Positions 33,790 through 43,763 of a stretch of 64,000 nt of DNA are shown in pieces. How positions within the stretch are numbered: the first letter of the stretch is position 1; each line of letters starts with the position of its first letter. This DNA is from an uncultured bacterium (GTDB taxonomy: Bacteria; Vulcanimicrobiota; Xenobia; Xenobiales; Xenobiaceae), in NCBI GenBank assembly GCA_934621605.1, contig CAKTUZ010000001.1, forward strand, positions 62,001 to 126,000, read 5' to 3'. The notes beneath the pieces are model-generated. The model had not been told where the DNA came from. It was given only the letters and a program-made list of their open reading frames with translations, and searched no databases. Position numbers and translations under genes: made by a program.

Positions 33790-33910
33790 ATAGACCGTTT
33801 ATTTAGCTTTTTTGGTTGAAATTGTGAGTATTGAAATTGAACTTGTAAAATAAATTTTATTATTCTGTTTTAGAAATAAGTATTGTTTTTATTTTTGGAG
33901 GTTTTTTTAG

Positions 33911-35929
33911 ATGGATTCCACTGAACATGCGGCCTTTGGGGCAAACAATCTCGGCAGCGACGAGGAATATAAGGTCGAATCTGTGGAGACCAGCGCACCC
34001 GAAGCTGAAGTTGTCACTGAAGAGTATGACGAGAATGAAATTCAAGTCTTAAAAGGTTTGGAAGGTGTGCGCTTGCGTCCCGGTATGTATATCGGAGATA
34101 CCGGTATCCGCGGCTTACATCACATTGTCTTTGAGGTAGTAGATAATGCTATAGACGAAACTTTGGCCGGAGCTTGCGATCATATAGAAGTTATTCTTAA
34201 ACGTGACGGTTCTGTAAGCGTAGCCGACAATGGTCGCGGTATTCCTACCGGTATCCACCCTCAGGCGGGTATTCCTACTTTGCAATTAGTTATGACTCAA
34301 CTTCATGCCGGCGGAAAATTTAATGGCAAAGGCTATAAAGTGTCTGGTGGTTTGCACGGTGTGGGCGTATCTGTTACCAATGCTCTCTCTTCGCATCTGG
34401 AGGTGGAAGTATATCGCGAAGGTAAGCGTTATGTGCAAAAATTTTCCCGTGGCGAAATAGTTGGCGATATGCAAGTTTATGAAGGTGAAGAAGGACGTAC
34501 TGGCACTAAAGTTACCTTGTTGCCCGATCCTGAAATTTTTACTGAGACTACAAGTTTTTCATTTGAAAAGCTCAGTGAGAGATTGCGTGAACTTTCTTTT
34601 CTTAATCGTGGCTTAACTATTGACATTAGTGAAGAAGCTACTGGTAAGGCTCATCATTTCCATTATCCGGATGGTATTCGTCAATACGTAAATTACCTTA
34701 GTGAAGGTAAAGAGCCTTTACATGTTCCTTTCTATATCGATAGAAGTGTAAAATTTGCCGATAGTGAAGTTGGGCCTGTTGATGTTGAATTAGTTCTTCA
34801 ATATAACAAGTCTTATAAAGAAGATTTTTATTCTTTTGCCAACAATATTAATACTTACGAGGGCGGCAGCCATGTTACGGGTTTCCGCAATGCTCTGACA
34901 CGTATAACTAACAGCGTAGTGCGCAAGCGTGGTTGGCTTAAAGACAAAGATGAAAATTTTAGCGGTGAAGATGTGCGCGAAGGTTTATGTGCTATTCTTT
35001 CAGTGAAGTTGCCCAATCCTCAGTTTGAGAGTCAGACTAAAATTTCTTTACTCAATCCTGAAGTTCGTCAGTCAGTCGATAATGTTATGGATGAGTTTTA
35101 TACTGCCTATTTGGAAGAAAATCCCGATGTAGCCAGAACTATTTTTGAGAAATGCCAATCAGCTAAAAATGCCCGTGACGCTGCTCGACGTGCTCGTGAA
35201 AGTGTGCGCCGGAAAAGTGTATTGGAAACCTGTTCTCTGCCTGGTAAATTGGCCGATTGCTCTAGTAAAGATCCTTCCGAGTGCGAACTTTTCATTGTAG
35301 AAGGAGACTCAGCCGGTGGTTCGGCTAAAGAAGGACGTGAACGCCGTTTCCAGGCTATTTTGCCTCTGCGCGGTAAAATTCTTAACGTCGAAAAAGCTCG
35401 CTTAAATAAGATGCTTGATAACGACGTTATTAAGTCTATGATTGCGGCTTTAGGCACCGGCATAGGTGAAGATTTTACTATCGAAAAGTTGCGCTATCAC
35501 AAGTTAGTTATTATGACTGATGCCGATGTTGACGGAGCTCACATTCGTACTTTGTTGCTTACCTTCTTCTATCGTCAGATGCGTGAGCTTATTGAGGGTG
35601 GCCATATTTATGTAGCCCAACCTCCCTTATATTTGCTCACTAAAGGCAAACGTCGCGAATATGTTTACTCAGATCAAGAATGTGAAGACATGATCGCTGA
35701 AATGGGAGATAAAGTAGAAATTCAGCGTTACAAAGGTTTGGGAGAAATGAATGCCGAGCAACTTTGGGATACGACTATGGATCCTGAACATAGGGTTATG
35801 AAGCGAGTTAAGTTAGAAGATGCTGTCGAAGCTGACAGAATATTTTCCGTATTAATGGGTGACGAGGTAAAGCCTCGCCGCGAGTTTATTATTAAATACG
35901 CTCGCGAAGTCAAAAACTTAGATATTTAA
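33911..35929 (+). CDS. gyrB: DNA gyrase subunit B
   Basis: ATPase subunit of the type IIA topoisomerase that introduces negative supercoils. After an acidic N-terminal extension of about 40 residues comes the GHKL ATPase domain: EVVDNAIDE, DNGRGIPTGIHP and GGLHGVGVSVTNALS. The toprim domain shows EGDSAGGSAKEGRERRFQAILPLRGKILNVEKA, and MTDADVDGAHIRTLL provides the metal-binding Asp residues. The C-terminus ends GDEVKPRREFI. Length 672. GGAGG lies nine bases before the ATG. It is followed by two gyrA genes and is the only B subunit in the window. Confidence 0.97.
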   Translation: MDSTEHAAFGANNLGSDEEYKVESVETSAPEAEVVTEEYDENEIQVLKGLEGVRLRPGMYIGDTGIRGLHHIVFEVVDNAIDETLAGACDHIEVILKRDGSVSVADNGRGIPTGIHPQAGIPTLQLVMTQLHAGGKFNGKGYKVSGGLHGVGVSVTNALSSHLEVEVYREGKRYVQKFSRGEIVGDMQVYEGEEGRTGTKVTLLPDPEIFTETTSFSFEKLSERLRELSFLNRGLTIDISEEATGKAHHFHYPDGIRQYVNYLSEGKEPLHVPFYIDRSVKFADSEVGPVDVELVLQYNKSYKEDFYSFANNINTYEGGSHVTGFRNALTRITNSVVRKRGWLKDKDENFSGEDVREGLCAILSVKLPNPQFESQTKISLLNPEVRQSVDNVMDEFYTAYLEENPDVARTIFEKCQSAKNARDAARRARESVRRKSVLETCSLPGKLADCSSKDPSECELFIVEGDSAGGSAKEGRERRFQAILPLRGKILNVEKARLNKMLDNDVIKSMIAALGTGIGEDFTIEKLRYHKLVIMTDADVDGAHIRTLLLTFFYRQMRELIEGGHIYVAQPPLYLLTKGKRREYVYSDQECEDMIAEMGDKVEIQRYKGLGEMNAEQLWDTTMDPEHRVMKRVKLEDAVEADRIFSVLMGDEVKPRREFIIKYAREVKNLDI

Positions 35930-35961
35930 TTTTTAAGGTCTATAAATTCTAAGGAGAACCC

Positions 35962-37569
35962 ATGGAAAATAGAATTGCCGTTACTTCGGCCCCTATTGAA
36001 GATGAAATGAAGGAGGCTTATGTTGATTACGCTATGAGCGTAATTGTAGCTCGAGCCCTTCCCGATGCCCGCGACGGTTTTAAGCCTGTACATAGACGTA
36101 TTCTTTACACTATGTTTGAAGAGCATATTACTCCGGATCGCAAGTTTCGTAAGTCTGCGGCTACGGTAGGTAATGTAATTGCTCGTTACCATCCTCATGG
36201 CGATTCCGCAGTTTATGATGCCATGGTGCGTTTAGCTCAGCCTTTTAATATGCGCTACCCTATGGTATGGCCGCAAGGCAATTTTGGCTCTGTAGATGGC
36301 GATCCGGCAGCTCATATGCGCTATACAGAAGCCAAGCTTTCGCGTATAGCTATGGAAACTGTGCGTGACTTAGGTAAAGATACGGTAGATTGGCGTCCTA
36401 ATTTTGATAATTCTACGCAAGAACCGGAAGTTTTGCCTTTAGTTATTCCTAATTTGCTTATTAACGGTTCCGAAGGCATTGCTGTAGGTATGTCCTGTCG
36501 CATTCCTCCTCACAACTTGGGAGAAGTTATCGACGGATGTATCGCTTTGATTAAAGATGATAATATAAATACCGAAGCTTTAATGGAATACATTAAAGGG
36601 CCTGATTTTCCCACAGGTGCTTTGATTGTCGGTAATGCTGGTATTAAAAAAGCCTACGCTTCCGGAAGAGGCAAGATTTTGCTGCGCTCGGTTACTCATC
36701 GCGAAGAGATCGACGGGCGTACCGCCATTGTTGTCGATGAAATTCCTTATATGATCAATAAAGCTGTTTTGGTAGAGAAAACAGCTCAGGCTATTAAGGA
36801 TAAGAAAATTAGCGGTATTTATGATTTGCGCGACGAATCAAGCCGCAAAGGATTGCGTATAGTTTTTGAGCTTAAGAAAAAGGCCGATCCCGAACAAGTT
36901 GAGCGTGAGCTTTTTACTCATACTAACTTAGAGACAACTTACGGAATTATTATATTGGCTTTAGTCGATAATGCTCCTAAGATTCTCAGCTTAAAAGAGG
37001 CTTTAAATTGCTTTATTAAGCATCGCTTCAGTGTAGTTACCAGACGTACCGAATATGACTTAGCTAAAGCCAAAGCCAGGATTCATATTGTAGAAGGTTT
37101 GTTGATAGCTTTAGCCCATATCCATGAGATCATTGCGCTTATAAAAGCTTCATCGTCTGTTGATGAAGCCAGAGCCGGACTTAAAGATCGATATTATTTC
37201 AGCGATATTCAAGTTCAGGCCATTTTGGATATGCGCTTACAGAAACTTACCCATTTGGAACATAGCAAGCTTGAAGATGAAAAGAATCAGCTTCTCAAGA
37301 CTATTGAATTTTTGGAAGGTCTCTTAAACAGTCACGATAAGATGAGTCAAGTTATCATCAATGAGCTTTTAGATGTTAAAGCTCGTTATCAAGATGAACG
37401 GCGTACGAATATTGTCAACTTTGACAATACTTTACTTGAAGAAGAGACAGAACCTGAAGATGAAAGCGAGCGAAACGAAGACTTCGCTGTCGAAGATATT
37501 TCTGCCGATACTGATGAGACAGAGAATAAAATTGATATTGCAGAAGATGATATTGAGAGCGAAAATTAG
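35962..37569 (+). CDS. GyrA-like subunit lacking C-terminal domain
   Basis: The breakage-reunion core of gyrase subunit A is complete (winged helix, tower and coiled coil, residues 1 to about 480). The catalytic Tyr is Y121 in HMRYTEAKL, and the quinolone-region Ser (HPHGDSAVYD) is present. The protein then ends in an acidic tail of about 50 residues instead of the six-bladed beta-pinwheel that wraps DNA in GyrA. No pinwheel fragment or frameshift is visible before the next gene, which begins 13 bases after the stop. At 535 residues it resembles the E. coli GyrA59 fragment. It could act as a topoisomerase IV-like subunit or mix with the full-length GyrA. AAGGAG lies seven bases before the ATG. 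Confidence 0.93.
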   Translation: MENRIAVTSAPIEDEMKEAYVDYAMSVIVARALPDARDGFKPVHRRILYTMFEEHITPDRKFRKSAATVGNVIARYHPHGDSAVYDAMVRLAQPFNMRYPMVWPQGNFGSVDGDPAAHMRYTEAKLSRIAMETVRDLGKDTVDWRPNFDNSTQEPEVLPLVIPNLLINGSEGIAVGMSCRIPPHNLGEVIDGCIALIKDDNINTEALMEYIKGPDFPTGALIVGNAGIKKAYASGRGKILLRSVTHREEIDGRTAIVVDEIPYMINKAVLVEKTAQAIKDKKISGIYDLRDESSRKGLRIVFELKKKADPEQVERELFTHTNLETTYGIIILALVDNAPKILSLKEALNCFIKHRFSVVTRRTEYDLAKAKARIHIVEGLLIALAHIHEIIALIKASSSVDEARAGLKDRYYFSDIQVQAILDMRLQKLTHLEHSKLEDEKNQLLKTIEFLEGLLNSHDKMSQVIINELLDVKARYQDERRTNIVNFDNTLLEEETEPEDESERNEDFAVEDISADTDETENKIDIAEDDIESEN

Positions 37570-37582
37570 GGGATAGTTGGTT

Positions 37583-40348
37583 ATGGAAGAAAAACGCCAG
37601 AAGATAGTTTCTATGCCTATTGAAGAGGGCATGAAAGAAGCTTATGTAGATTACGCTATGAGCGTTATTATAGCCAGAGCTCTTCCGGATGTGCGCGACG
37701 GCTTTAAGCCGGTACATAGGCGCATTATTTATACGATGTTTGAGGAGCGTATAACTCCGGATAAGAAATTCCGCAAGTCGGCTTCTACAGTAGGAAATGT
37801 TCTGGCCCGTTACCATCCTCATGGTGATTCTTCAGTATATGATGCCATGGTACGTTTGGCTCAGCCTTTTAATATGCGTTATCCGTTAGTAGCTCCACAG
37901 GGAAACTTCGGTTCTATTGACGGGGATGCGCCGGCTCATATGCGTTATACGGAAGCTAAGTTGGCTCGTATTTCTATGGAAATGATCCGCGATCTGGGTA
38001 AAAACACGGTTGATTGGCGTCCCAATTTTGATAACTCCACTCAAGAGCCGGTAATTTTGCCTGCCCTTTTGCCGAATTTAATTATCAACGGTTCCGAAGG
38101 TATTGCTGTAGGTATGGCTACTAAGATACCGCCGCACAATTTGCGTGAGATTATTAACGGTATTTTGGCCTATTTAGATAATCCGGAAATCAGTTTGGAC
38201 GAGCTTATGCTCTACATTCCTGGACCGGATTTTCCCACTGGAGCCGTAATTTGTGGTCAAGGCGGTATTCGTGATGCTTATGCTTCCGGACGAGGCAGTA
38301 TAAAAGTGCGTTCGGTAACATCCTTTGAGGAAGTTCGCCCCGGCAAGCAGGCCATTATTGTCACTGAAATTCCTTATCAGGTAAATAAGGCTAGAATTGT
38401 CGAAGAAATTGCTGCCAAGGTGAACGATGGGATTTTGACCGGCATAACCGATTTACGTGACGAATCAAGTCGCAAAGGTATTCGTATCGTTATCGAGTTG
38501 GCTGCCAATGCCAATACCAAAGTTGTACTTAATCGTTTGTTGACTCATACTCGCTTACAATCTAACTACAGCGTTATTATGTTGGCTTTGGTTAATGACG
38601 TTCCGCGTTTACTTACTTTGAAAGACGTTTTATCATACTATATTGAGCACAGGCGCAGCGTAGTGCGCAGACGTACTCAGTACGAACTCGATAAAGCCTT
38701 GGCTCGTGATCATATTGTCCAAGCTATTTTAAAGTCTCTCAATCATATTGATGAGATAATAGAGCTGATTGAAAATTCTTCCGACGTCGATTCGGCTAGA
38801 GTAAGTTTAATGGAAAGCTATAATTTCAGTGAAATTCAAGCTCAGGCCATTTTAGATATGCGTTTGCAAAAACTTACCGGTTTGGAATACGAAAAATTCT
38901 CGATTGAGCATGACAATTTGCTTAAAGCTATTGCTTATTGCCAGAGTCTTTTAGCCGATGTACATAAAATTGACGTCGTAATTAAGGACGAGTTGTTGCA
39001 AATTCAAGCTCGCTATTCTGATATCAGAAGAACTCGCATCCTCTCTTCCGAAGGTGAAGATATCGATATTGAAGATTTGATCAGCAATGAACAAATGGTA
39101 GTAACTATTTCTGGCAGCGGTTATGCTAAGCGCGTCAGTTTGTCTCAATATAGAACTCAGGGACGCGGAGGTCGCGGACGTAGTTCTCTTAAATTAAAAG
39201 CTGACGATTCTCTAGAGCAGCTTTTTACTTGTCGAGCTCATGATGTTTTACTCTTCTTTACCAATAAAGCTAGAGTTTATCGTTTGAAAGTTTACGAATT
39301 ACCTAGCAATAAACGGGCTTCTATGGGTACGGCCTTGGTCAATTTGTTGAGTTTAGAGCCAGGTGAAAAGGTTGTCGCGGTAATTCCTTTAGAATCTTCT
39401 CTAAATCAGGGTAGTATCGTTACTGTTACTGGTTGTGGTTTTGTCAAGAGAACTTCTTTAGACCAGTTTTTGCGTGTGCCTTCTAAGGGTAAAAAAGCTT
39501 TAATTATAAGAGATGGCGATGAATTAGCTACGGCTATATATTCGGCTTCAGGTTTGGAAGAAAGTACCGATTCGGAAGATTCAGAAATAAATGAAGATTG
39601 TATTGGTGAGTTTGTTCAAGCTGAAGAGACAGAGGATCAAATTGAAGACAGTGAAGAATCGGAAGAAGATATTTCTGTTCGGGAGGAATCCTATTGTGGT
39701 AATTCCCTCTTTATAATTACTAGAAATGGTCGAGTTTTGCGTTTCTCGGAAGAATCGGTACGCCAACAGGGACGGACTTCTATGGGCGTTAAAAGTATAA
39801 TTTTGCGTTCTGAAGATAAAATAGCGGCTTTAGCTTCCGATACCCACGGTAGTGAGTTTGTAATTATTACCGAAAATGGTTTTGGTAAGCGTATGAAACT
39901 TGATGAATTTAACGTTAAGGGTAGGCGCGGTCAAGGCGTAATAGGTATGATTATCAGTGAGAAGATAGGTGTGGTGGCAGATGCTCTGATAGTCGATCCT
40001 CAAGATCAGATTATGGTTTCCACAGCTCAAGGTGTAGTGGTACGTATTTCTGTTAAAGGAATAAGTTTGCGTCATCGCAGTGCCGGAGGAGTTAAGGTTA
40101 TCAATGTTGCCGAGGGAGATAAAGTAATCAAAGCTTCCTATGTGGTAACTAAGGATGAAGAAGAAGATAAAATTCCTCTTGAAGACGATCTTGAGGGAGT
40201 AACCGCTTTGGGTACCGAAAATATGGAAGAATCTGCTGAGGAATCGGACGAAGTTATTCATGAAGGTGAAGCTTATGATGATTTTTATGAGAATTTGCCC
40301 GAAGAAAATTTTGCTGAATCGGAAGATGATTCTTTAGAAGAAAATTAA
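37583..40348 (+). CDS. gyrA: DNA gyrase subunit A, full length
   Basis: Catalytic subunit that cuts and rejoins DNA, with Tyr122 in HMRYTEAKL. The first 490 residues are closely related to the preceding gene. The C-terminal beta-pinwheel follows, with the GyrA box region QGRGGRG near residue 524, the motif that marks true gyrases. An acidic insertion of about 45 residues (near 655-700, rich in Glu/Asp/Ser) interrupts the pinwheel, and a long acidic tail ends the 921-residue protein. The ATG at 37583 follows AGGGGA; the TTG at 37577 is less likely. Co-transcribed with gyrB and the shorter gyrA-like gene. Confidence 0.97.
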   Translation: MEEKRQKIVSMPIEEGMKEAYVDYAMSVIIARALPDVRDGFKPVHRRIIYTMFEERITPDKKFRKSASTVGNVLARYHPHGDSSVYDAMVRLAQPFNMRYPLVAPQGNFGSIDGDAPAHMRYTEAKLARISMEMIRDLGKNTVDWRPNFDNSTQEPVILPALLPNLIINGSEGIAVGMATKIPPHNLREIINGILAYLDNPEISLDELMLYIPGPDFPTGAVICGQGGIRDAYASGRGSIKVRSVTSFEEVRPGKQAIIVTEIPYQVNKARIVEEIAAKVNDGILTGITDLRDESSRKGIRIVIELAANANTKVVLNRLLTHTRLQSNYSVIMLALVNDVPRLLTLKDVLSYYIEHRRSVVRRRTQYELDKALARDHIVQAILKSLNHIDEIIELIENSSDVDSARVSLMESYNFSEIQAQAILDMRLQKLTGLEYEKFSIEHDNLLKAIAYCQSLLADVHKIDVVIKDELLQIQARYSDIRRTRILSSEGEDIDIEDLISNEQMVVTISGSGYAKRVSLSQYRTQGRGGRGRSSLKLKADDSLEQLFTCRAHDVLLFFTNKARVYRLKVYELPSNKRASMGTALVNLLSLEPGEKVVAVIPLESSLNQGSIVTVTGCGFVKRTSLDQFLRVPSKGKKALIIRDGDELATAIYSASGLEESTDSEDSEINEDCIGEFVQAEETEDQIEDSEESEEDISVREESYCGNSLFIITRNGRVLRFSEESVRQQGRTSMGVKSIILRSEDKIAALASDTHGSEFVIITENGFGKRMKLDEFNVKGRRGQGVIGMIISEKIGVVADALIVDPQDQIMVSTAQGVVVRISVKGISLRHRSAGGVKVINVAEGDKVIKASYVVTKDEEEDKIPLEDDLEGVTALGTENMEESAEESDEVIHEGEAYDDFYENLPEENFAESEDDSLEEN

Positions 40349-40386
40349 GAGCAGCACTAATCAATTCTTAGCAACTATTTTTAATG

Positions 40387-40414
40387 AGAGCGCTGCCGCA
40401 GCGCTCTTATTTTT
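40387..40414 (+). terminator. Terminator of the gyrB-gyrA operon
   Basis: AGAGCGCTG pairs exactly with CAGCGCTCT across CCG, followed by TATTTTTTATT. It shows that an upstream ATG at 40384 in the whiA frame is not the whiA start. Confidence 0.92.
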
Positions 40415-40431
40415 TATTTCGGCAGAGAGAA

Positions 40432-41508
40432 ATGTATAAAGACAATTCTTTTTCATCGGAAGTTCGTTTGGAAATAACCCGCAGCCGTCCAAAAATGTGC
40501 TGTCGTCGCTATATTTTGGCTGCCTTTATGGAAGCTGCCAGAACTTATCGAGTTTATGATGGTTTGGTTTTACGTTTCAATTCGCTCAATGTAGCTGGTT
40601 TTGCGATTAAAATTTTGCGCAGCTTTGATTTGGAATTTTTGTGGACACGTTCGATGTCTCAATCGATTGCTCAAGACGACCGAGCAAGTGTTGAGGAAAA
40701 ATGTCATTATATTATTAAGCTTGTGGAAGAGCCAAAACTTGGTAAAACTAGGCGCTGCTTACAATTTCTTAGCGAAAATTTACTGAATTTGCCGGATACT
40801 GAGCGCGATTTGCGCTTTTGGGTTTCGCCTGATGGTCGAGCCAAAAGCGGCTTATGCCTGGATGGGAGCTGTAAAAATGAAAATATTTCTGTCGGAGGCA
40901 AAACTTTAACTTTGAAATTATGTTGCCGACGCCATTGGTTGAGCGGATTATTTTTGACTTTTGGCTCGATAAGCGATCCGCGTAAAGAATATTGTTTGGA
41001 GTTGGCTCTGCCTGGTCGTTCCTTGGCTGAAAAAGCTTCGATATGCCTAAAACTTGATGGAGTAAAATCTTCTATAAGTAAACGACGTCAAACTTGGGTG
41101 GTAACTTTGAAAAGAGCCTCGGATATAGCCGAAGCTTTGAGTATTATGGGAGCAAATTCAGCGCGATTGAATTTTGAAGAAGTTTTGGCTCTTAAAGAGA
41201 CGCGCAACGGCGTCAGAAGGCGAGTTAATGCTGAGAATGCCAATATGGCCCGCTCTAGTTTAGCTTCTGTGCGTCAAATAGGTTGTTTGCGTTTACTGCA
41301 GCGAGAGGGAGTTTTAGCTTCTTTATCTCCGGATTTTCAAAGTATAGCTTTGGCCAGATTAGAAAATCCTGAAGCTTCTTTGCGTGAATTGGGAACTATG
41401 TTTGAGCCTAATATACCGCGTACAACTTTGAGCCGTAAGTTAGCCAAATTGGAAGCGCTCAGCAAAGAGTTGGGCCAGCCCAATTCGGAGGATTTTGAAA
41501 TTATTTGA
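40432..41508 (+). CDS. whiA: WhiA-family DNA-binding regulator
   Basis: WhiA proteins combine a degenerate homing-endonuclease (LAGLIDADG) fold with a helix-turn-helix and affect division and chromosome segregation in Gram-positive bacteria. The N-terminal SFSSEVRLEI and CCRRYILAAFMEAART are typical. The C-terminal part contains VNAENANMARSSLASVRQ and the helix-turn-helix around ASLRELGTMF and RTTLSRKLAKLEAL. I place the start at ATG 40432, after the operon terminator. About 358 residues, slightly longer than usual. Presence of whiA supports a Terrabacteria affiliation. Confidence 0.88.
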   Translation: MYKDNSFSSEVRLEITRSRPKMCCRRYILAAFMEAARTYRVYDGLVLRFNSLNVAGFAIKILRSFDLEFLWTRSMSQSIAQDDRASVEEKCHYIIKLVEEPKLGKTRRCLQFLSENLLNLPDTERDLRFWVSPDGRAKSGLCLDGSCKNENISVGGKTLTLKLCCRRHWLSGLFLTFGSISDPRKEYCLELALPGRSLAEKASICLKLDGVKSSISKRRQTWVVTLKRASDIAEALSIMGANSARLNFEEVLALKETRNGVRRRVNAENANMARSSLASVRQIGCLRLLQREGVLASLSPDFQSIALARLENPEASLRELGTMFEPNIPRTTLSRKLAKLEALSKELGQPNSEDFEII

Positions 41509-41574
41509 CATTTATCTATCGACTTTGATTAAGCAGAGGAGGAGCTTAAAAATTGCTAGAAAACTCGGATCGAA

Positions 41575-42669
41575 ATGGCTATTTCTTTAAATAAATGTTT
41601 ATCTGAAATGATTAAAGCCAATGGATCTGATCTTCTATTGGCTTCCGGTTATCCGCCGGCTGTTCGTCTCTACGGTCGTTTAGTACCTTTAAATATGCCT
41701 ATCGTAGAATCTGAAGAGATTGACAAAATTTTGAAAGAGGCTCTTACTGAATTGGAATATGAGCGCTTCCAAAATGAATACAATTTGGATTTTGCTTATG
41801 AAGAAGACGTAGAAGAGATCGGCGTAACCCGCTTTCGCTGCAATACGTATATTCAAAGTCGCGGCTTATCTGTCGTTTTTAGGCTTATTCCTTGGACTCC
41901 GCCAACTATCGCCGAGTTGAATTTACCCGATCAGATAGCCTCTTTAACTACCAATCGCAACGGTTTAGTTTTAGTTACTGGGCCGGCTGGTTGCGGAAAA
42001 ACCAGCACTTTGGCAGCTATGTGTCGCTATATAAATGACAATAGGGCTGTACATATGATCACTATAGAAGATCCTATAGAATATGTGCATACCAATAACA
42101 TGGCTATGATTGTACAGCGTCAGGTGGGCGTTCATGTGTACAATTTTCAACGTGCCTTAACGGCAGCTCTGCGCGAGGATCCTGACGTAATTGTTATAGG
42201 GGAATTACGCGACTTGGAGACTATTCAGTTAGCTATAACTGCTGCTGAAACCGGTCACTTGGTTTTGGGTACTATGCATACCACTTCAGCCACTCATACC
42301 ATAAGTCGGGTTATAAGTGCCTTTCCTGCCGCCCAGCAATGGCAAGTGCGTACTATGCTGGCTGACAGTTTAAATGCTGTAATTTCGCAACAACTTTTGC
42401 CCCGGGCCGATGGTAAAGGTTTGATTCCGGCTATAGAAATGATGCTCAATACCGAAGCTATCGCCAATATTATACGTGAAAATAAGTGTCATCAATTGGT
42501 GGGTATTATCGAAGCTGCCGCTAATAAAGGTATGCGTTTAATGGATAATGAGCTGTTGCGTTTGGTAGAAGAAGGCAAAGTCGATTATCAAGAAGCGCTT
42601 AATCGTGGCCATGATAAAAAAGAATTAGGATCCCGCTTAGATTTAAGTCGCAACAGGGGGCGTTTTTAG
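41575..42669 (+). CDS. pilT: PilT-type twitching ATPase, first copy
   Basis: Hexameric secretion-type ATPase that retracts type IV pili. The N-terminal PAS-like domain covers about 1-100. Walker A is GPAGCGKTS near 137-145, the Asp box lies in MITIEDPIEYVH, Walker B in DVIVIGELRDLETI, and the His box in AAETGHLVLGTMHTTSA. Length 364 is typical. The ATG at 41575 has no clear Shine-Dalgarno sequence. A second copy starts three bases after its stop, as pilT and pilU do in other bacteria. No pilin or other pilus gene is in the window. Confidence 0.92.
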   Translation: MAISLNKCLSEMIKANGSDLLLASGYPPAVRLYGRLVPLNMPIVESEEIDKILKEALTELEYERFQNEYNLDFAYEEDVEEIGVTRFRCNTYIQSRGLSVVFRLIPWTPPTIAELNLPDQIASLTTNRNGLVLVTGPAGCGKTSTLAAMCRYINDNRAVHMITIEDPIEYVHTNNMAMIVQRQVGVHVYNFQRALTAALREDPDVIVIGELRDLETIQLAITAAETGHLVLGTMHTTSATHTISRVISAFPAAQQWQVRTMLADSLNAVISQQLLPRADGKGLIPAIEMMLNTEAIANIIRENKCHQLVGIIEAAANKGMRLMDNELLRLVEEGKVDYQEALNRGHDKKELGSRLDLSRNRGRF

Positions 42670-42672
42670 TAT

Positions 42673-43740
42673 ATGCTGACTTTAGATAAATTACTGCGTC
42701 AAGCTGTTGAAAAAGGCGCTTCTGATTTGCACATTCAGGAGAACAGTCGCCCTGCTTTGCGCATTCAAGGCAAAATTCACTTTTTAGACGTTGACGAACT
42801 CGATGAGGAAAGTGTGGCTGATATGATTTTGCCCTTGATGAATGAGGAAGATTATCAGACTTTCCTTACTATGGGAGATGTAGATTTTGCCTATAATTGT
42901 TCTGGAGTATCTCGTTTCAGGGTTAACGCTTTAAATCATTACGGTGGACGCGGAGCTGTTTTTCGCGTAATTCCCAACGAAGTGCCCACATTGAGTAAAT
43001 TGGGATTGCCGCAAGTTCTGAAGAATATTGCTGAATCGACTAAAGGTCTTGTGTTGGTTACTGGCCCCACAGGCTGTGGAAAGTCTACAACTTTAGCAGC
43101 TATGCTTAACCATATTAATTGCACTCGTACAGATCATATTATTACCGTCGAAGATCCTATCGAGTTTATACATCCCATTGCCAAATCATTTTTGGAACAG
43201 CGTGAATTAGGGCGGCATGCTCACAATTTTGCCGATGCTTTAAAAGCCTCTTTACGCGAATCTCCGGATGTACTTATGGTTGGTGAGATGCGCGATTTGG
43301 ATACTATAAGTCAGGCTTTACGTGCAGCTGAAACTGGTCACCTGGTACTAGCTACTTTGCATACTAGCTCTGTAGCTCAAACTTTGGCTCGCATAGTAGA
43401 TGTTTTTCCTCCCGAGGAGCAGTCTCAGGTCAGATCTTTGCTTTCCGGATCGTTACGAGCCATTATCTGTCAGCAACTTTTACCCAGATGTAACGGTGGT
43501 GGACGGGTAGCTGCTATGGAAATTATGCTTATGAATAGCAGCATGTCAGGTATTATTCGCGAGGGAAAAACTTCGCAAATTCGCAGCTTTTTAATGATGG
43601 GACGTGCCGAAGGTATGCAAACTTTGGATTTACATTTAGCATATTTATTACATACCAGGCAAATTTCTATGAGTGTAGCCGAAGAATATTGTACAGATAT
43701 TGAGGTTATTAAGTATCATGATCAGCTGTTTGAAGACTAA
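42673..43740 (+). CDS. PilT/PilU-type ATPase, second copy
   Basis: Paralogue of the preceding gene with the same layout. Walker A is GPTGCGKST, the Asp box lies in IITVEDPIEFIH, Walker B in DVLMVGEMRDLDTI, and the His box in AAETGHLVLATLHTSS. PilT-PilU pairs often share work in retraction, one copy depending on the other. The two copies differ widely, so the duplication is old. The G-rich end of pilT (GGGGG about 10 bases upstream) serves as its ribosome site. Confidence 0.92.
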   Translation: MLTLDKLLRQAVEKGASDLHIQENSRPALRIQGKIHFLDVDELDEESVADMILPLMNEEDYQTFLTMGDVDFAYNCSGVSRFRVNALNHYGGRGAVFRVIPNEVPTLSKLGLPQVLKNIAESTKGLVLVTGPTGCGKSTTLAAMLNHINCTRTDHIITVEDPIEFIHPIAKSFLEQRELGRHAHNFADALKASLRESPDVLMVGEMRDLDTISQALRAAETGHLVLATLHTSSVAQTLARIVDVFPPEEQSQVRSLLSGSLRAIICQQLLPRCNGGGRVAAMEIMLMNSSMSGIIREGKTSQIRSFLMMGRAEGMQTLDLHLAYLLHTRQISMSVAEEYCTDIEVIKYHDQLFED

Positions 43741-43763
43741 AAATTAAATTAGTGCAGATAGAG

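Noticed and set aside
40384..40431. Upstream start for whiA at 40384
   Set aside because: That ATG falls at the edge of the gyrase operon terminator hairpin; the start at 40432 gives the family-typical N-terminus.
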